Source: M3007 sp046299435
Lineage (GTDB): Bacteria; Bacteroidota; Bacteroidia; Chitinophagales; Saprospiraceae
Direction of reading: 5' to 3'
Assembly: GCA_046299435.1 (NCBI GenBank)
Contig: JBKBIC010000213.1
Coordinates: 1-7,964, forward strand
DNA length: 7,964 nucleotides
The notes beneath the pieces were generated by a model, which had not been told where the DNA came from, did not search any database, and saw only the letters and a list, made by a program, of their open reading frames with translations. The position numbers and the translations under genes are program-made. Positions 6,235-7,964 of this stretch are shown here, in pieces (positions within the stretch are counted from its first letter, which is position 1; each line of letters starts with the position of its first letter).

Positions 6235-6303
6235 GGGAATTGGAAATGAGAAATTGAAAATTCCCTCAATTTCTAATTTCCAGTTTCTGCCTCCCCAATT
6301 CCC
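6235..6303. repeat. Bulged inverted repeat between the DUF1599 and BT_3928-like genes
   Basis: The left arm GGGAATTGG (6235-6243) pairs with CCAATTCCC (6295-6303), and AAATGAGAAATTGA (6244-6257) pairs with TCAATTTCTAATTT (6266-6279) with one mismatch. The loop is 8 bases (6258-6265) and a one-sided 15-base bulge occupies 6280-6294. The structure begins 4 bases after the DUF1599 stop codon. No U tract follows, so it might be a partial terminator, an attenuator or an RNA-processing or stability element within an operon. Confidence 0.55.
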
Positions 6304-6343
6304 AATCACTCATTTACTCAATCGCTCAATCACTCATTGAACA
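6304..6343 (+). repeat. Octamer repeat leading exactly into a start codon
   Basis: Five 8-base units in register, AATCACTC, ATTTACTC, AATCGCTC, AATCACTC and the diverged ATTGAACA, end at the base before the ATG at 6344. The coding strand has only two G in 40 bases, so the leader should be unstructured. Confidence 0.6.
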
Positions 6344-7964
6344 ATGACTTCACTATCCACCCTTCTCATGTTGTTCGCCGCGACGGGCGTGGTGCTGACC
6401 ATCTTCACCTACATGGCGCGGAAAACGGAGCACGTTTTTTGGTCGTTCCTCCAACATTTCTGCGGCGTTTGGTTCGTGTTTTCGGGCTTGGTCAAGGCCG
6501 TTGACCCCATCGGCACGGCGTATAAAATGGAGGATTATTTCGTGCAATTCGAGAGCACGTTCGCGGGGCTGACCAACTTTTTCAGTGGCCTTGCGCCCCT
6601 GTTCCCGTTGCTTTCCAAGTACAGCATCGGGTTTTCCATTTTTATGGTCGTGCTCGAAATCGTGCTCGGCGTGATGCTCATGCTCGGCCATTCGCGCAAG
6701 CTGACGGCGTGGCTTTTTTTCCTGATTGTGGTGTTTTTCACCGTTTTGACGGGCTTCACCTACCTGACGGGCTATGTGCCGACGGAGGCCAATTTCTTCG
6801 ATTTCGCCAAATGGGGGCCGTACATCAAGACCCAGATGCGCGTGACCGACTGCGGCTGCTTCGGCGATTTCATCAAACTCGACCCGCGCATCTCGTTTTT
6901 CAAAGACCTCGGTTTGATGGTGCCCGCCGTGCTGTTTTTGCTGCGCTCCAAATTCATGCACCAACTTTTCAGCGACCGCTGGCGCAGCGGTCTGGTGCTG
7001 GGCACGACGGCGGTCTCGCTGCTGTTTTGCTATCGCAACACCTACTGGGATTTGCCCGTCGTGGACTTCCGCCCGTTTGCCATCGGCACCAACGTCCGGG
7101 AGAAAAAGGCCATCGAGGAAGAGGCTCGCGGCAATGTGGAAATCACGGGCTGGATTTTGGAAAATGAAAAAACAGGCCAAATCGTCACCTTCAACGAGCC
7201 TGAACCCGGCAAAATCACTTATTACAAACAGTACGCGAAAACCGACGGCTGGAAGGTGAAAGAACAAATCAAGACCGAGCCGTACATCGTGCAAGTGCGC
7301 GGCTACGAACTGTTCAACCCGAATGGCCAGCAAACCGTCACCGTCGAGATGACCGACACAGCGGCGATTTTCAAGCAATACCCTGAATCGGCGGGCTGGC
7401 AGCTGCGGAAAGAAATCGGCGACAAAGTGCCCGTGAAAGAAACAAAAGTGAGCGATTTCGCGGTCGAAGGGCCGTCGGGCGAGGTCACGGAGGATATTTT
7501 GAACGAAGAAGGCTACTCCCTGATGATTGTCGCCTACCACTTTGAGGGCGAAAAAAAGACTGAAACTTATGTCGTGCAAGACACGACTTGGGCGGTGGAC
7601 ACGGTGCAGGTGACGAAGGATTCAATCAGTTTGCAACGCCGCGTGGCGAGCGTCGAACCAAAAACTTTGCAGCGCGTGACCTTCACGCCCGACCCCGAAT
7701 GGGAAAAAATCTGGCGCGAAAAAATCAACCCCTTCGCCGAGGCCGCCGAAAAAGCAGGCTGGAAAGTGTACGCCATCACGACCTATGCCGATGCGGAGGC
7801 CGTGCCTGATTTCCGCCACGACGTGCAGGCCGCGTACCCGTTTTACAAAGCCGACGACAAGCTGTTGAAAACCATCATCCGCTCCAATCCGGGCGTGGTG
7901 ATTTGGAAAGACGGCACCGTCGTGGATATGTACCATCACCGGAAATTGCCCGGTTTCGAGGCCG
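6344..7964 (+). CDS. BT_3928-type DoxX/MauE-like membrane protein with thioredoxin-like C-terminus, 3' end outside the window
   Basis: 540 codons are visible with no stop before the right edge. N-terminal membrane part with helices near 4-24, 34-50, 96-115, 121-143, 186-200 and 215-231. Family marks: FCGVWFVFSGLVKAVDPIGT (39-58), the cysteine pair in TDCGCFGDFIKL (168-179, C170 and C172), and LPVVDFRPFAIGTNV (237-251). These are typical of the BT_3928 family in Bacteroidota, a relative of DoxX and of MauE, which helps form disulfides in methylamine dehydrogenase. After about residue 255 comes a soluble region. From 391 (YSLMIVAYHF) and again from 460 (KINPFAEAAEKAGWKVYAITT) to RSNPGVVIWKDGTVV (513-527) it resembles a thioredoxin-like fold lacking CxxC. 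Residues about 401-455 look like an insert splitting that fold. Residues 295-307 and 344-356 share K-Q-Y-x(4)-G-W-x(3)-K/E spacing. A redox role is plausible from C170/C172; the substrate is unknown. The ATG follows an octamer repeat and matches the expected N-terminus. Confidence 0.88.
   Translation, partial: MTSLSTLLMLFAATGVVLTIFTYMARKTEHVFWSFLQHFCGVWFVFSGLVKAVDPIGTAYKMEDYFVQFESTFAGLTNFFSGLAPLFPLLSKYSIGFSIFMVVLEIVLGVMLMLGHSRKLTAWLFFLIVVFFTVLTGFTYLTGYVPTEANFFDFAKWGPYIKTQMRVTDCGCFGDFIKLDPRISFFKDLGLMVPAVLFLLRSKFMHQLFSDRWRSGLVLGTTAVSLLFCYRNTYWDLPVVDFRPFAIGTNVREKKAIEEEARGNVEITGWILENEKTGQIVTFNEPEPGKITYYKQYAKTDGWKVKEQIKTEPYIVQVRGYELFNPNGQQTVTVEMTDTAAIFKQYPESAGWQLRKEIGDKVPVKETKVSDFAVEGPSGEVTEDILNEEGYSLMIVAYHFEGEKKTETYVVQDTTWAVDTVQVTKDSISLQRRVASVEPKTLQRVTFTPDPEWEKIWREKINPFAEAAEKAGWKVYAITTYADAEAVPDFRHDVQAAYPFYKADDKLLKTIIRSNPGVVIWKDGTVVDMYHHRKLPGFEA

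Noticed and set aside
6353..7579. Long open frame on the minus strand opposite the BT_3928-like gene
   Set aside because: The plus-strand protein has recognisable family motifs throughout; the antisense translation is low-complexity, charged and His-rich, as expected of a shadow.

Overview
The window looks like chromosomal DNA from a Bacteroidota bacterium. Three things point there: promoter-like boxes of the TAnnTTTG type, starts without a clear Shine-Dalgarno sequence, and gene families typical of the phylum (a DUF1599 double-domain protein followed by a BT_3928/DoxX-like protein, and a membrane-anchored AraC-type regulator). The moderately high GC, Saprospiria-like style is only an inference. 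There is no sign of a mobile element, phage, CRISPR array, rRNA or tRNA. Most of the window is ordinary housekeeping and regulatory sequence.

Layout. Positions 1-1117 (minus) hold the start of an exported TPR protein that runs off the left edge. Positions 1301-2857 (minus) hold a regulator with an exported helical/TPR-like part, one membrane helix, a receiver domain and an AraC DNA-binding domain, but no histidine kinase. A divergent intergenic region (2858-3131) leads into rocD (ornithine aminotransferase, 3132-4379, plus), which contains a 10-N assembly gap. It is followed closely by a small two-helix membrane protein with a TPR-like tail (4429-5043, plus). This converges on a VOC/glyoxalase-fold gene (5110-5481, minus), with a heptad-repeat hairpin between the two. 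A divergent promoter region (5482-5684) with A/T-tract inverted repeats separates the VOC gene from a DUF1599 gene (5685-6230, plus). A bulged inverted repeat and an octamer repeat follow, and then a BT_3928-type DoxX-like membrane protein (6344 to the right edge, plus).

How the genes relate. rocD and the small membrane protein are probably co-transcribed (49 bases apart). The DUF1599 and BT_3928-like genes form a pair that, from general knowledge of Bacteroidota gene order, is often followed by tpiA; that gene would lie beyond the right edge and is not seen here. The rest appear to be independent units.

Most worth a second look: (1) the kinase-less TPR-TM-receiver-AraC regulator with an altered receiver active site; (2) short-period, G-poor repeats placed directly before start codons, and related repeats folded into bulged hairpins between genes; (3) the BT_3928-like protein, whose thioredoxin-like end is interrupted by an insert; (4) the N gap in rocD, which probably stands for about one missing base. 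No clearly new defence or mobile system is present.
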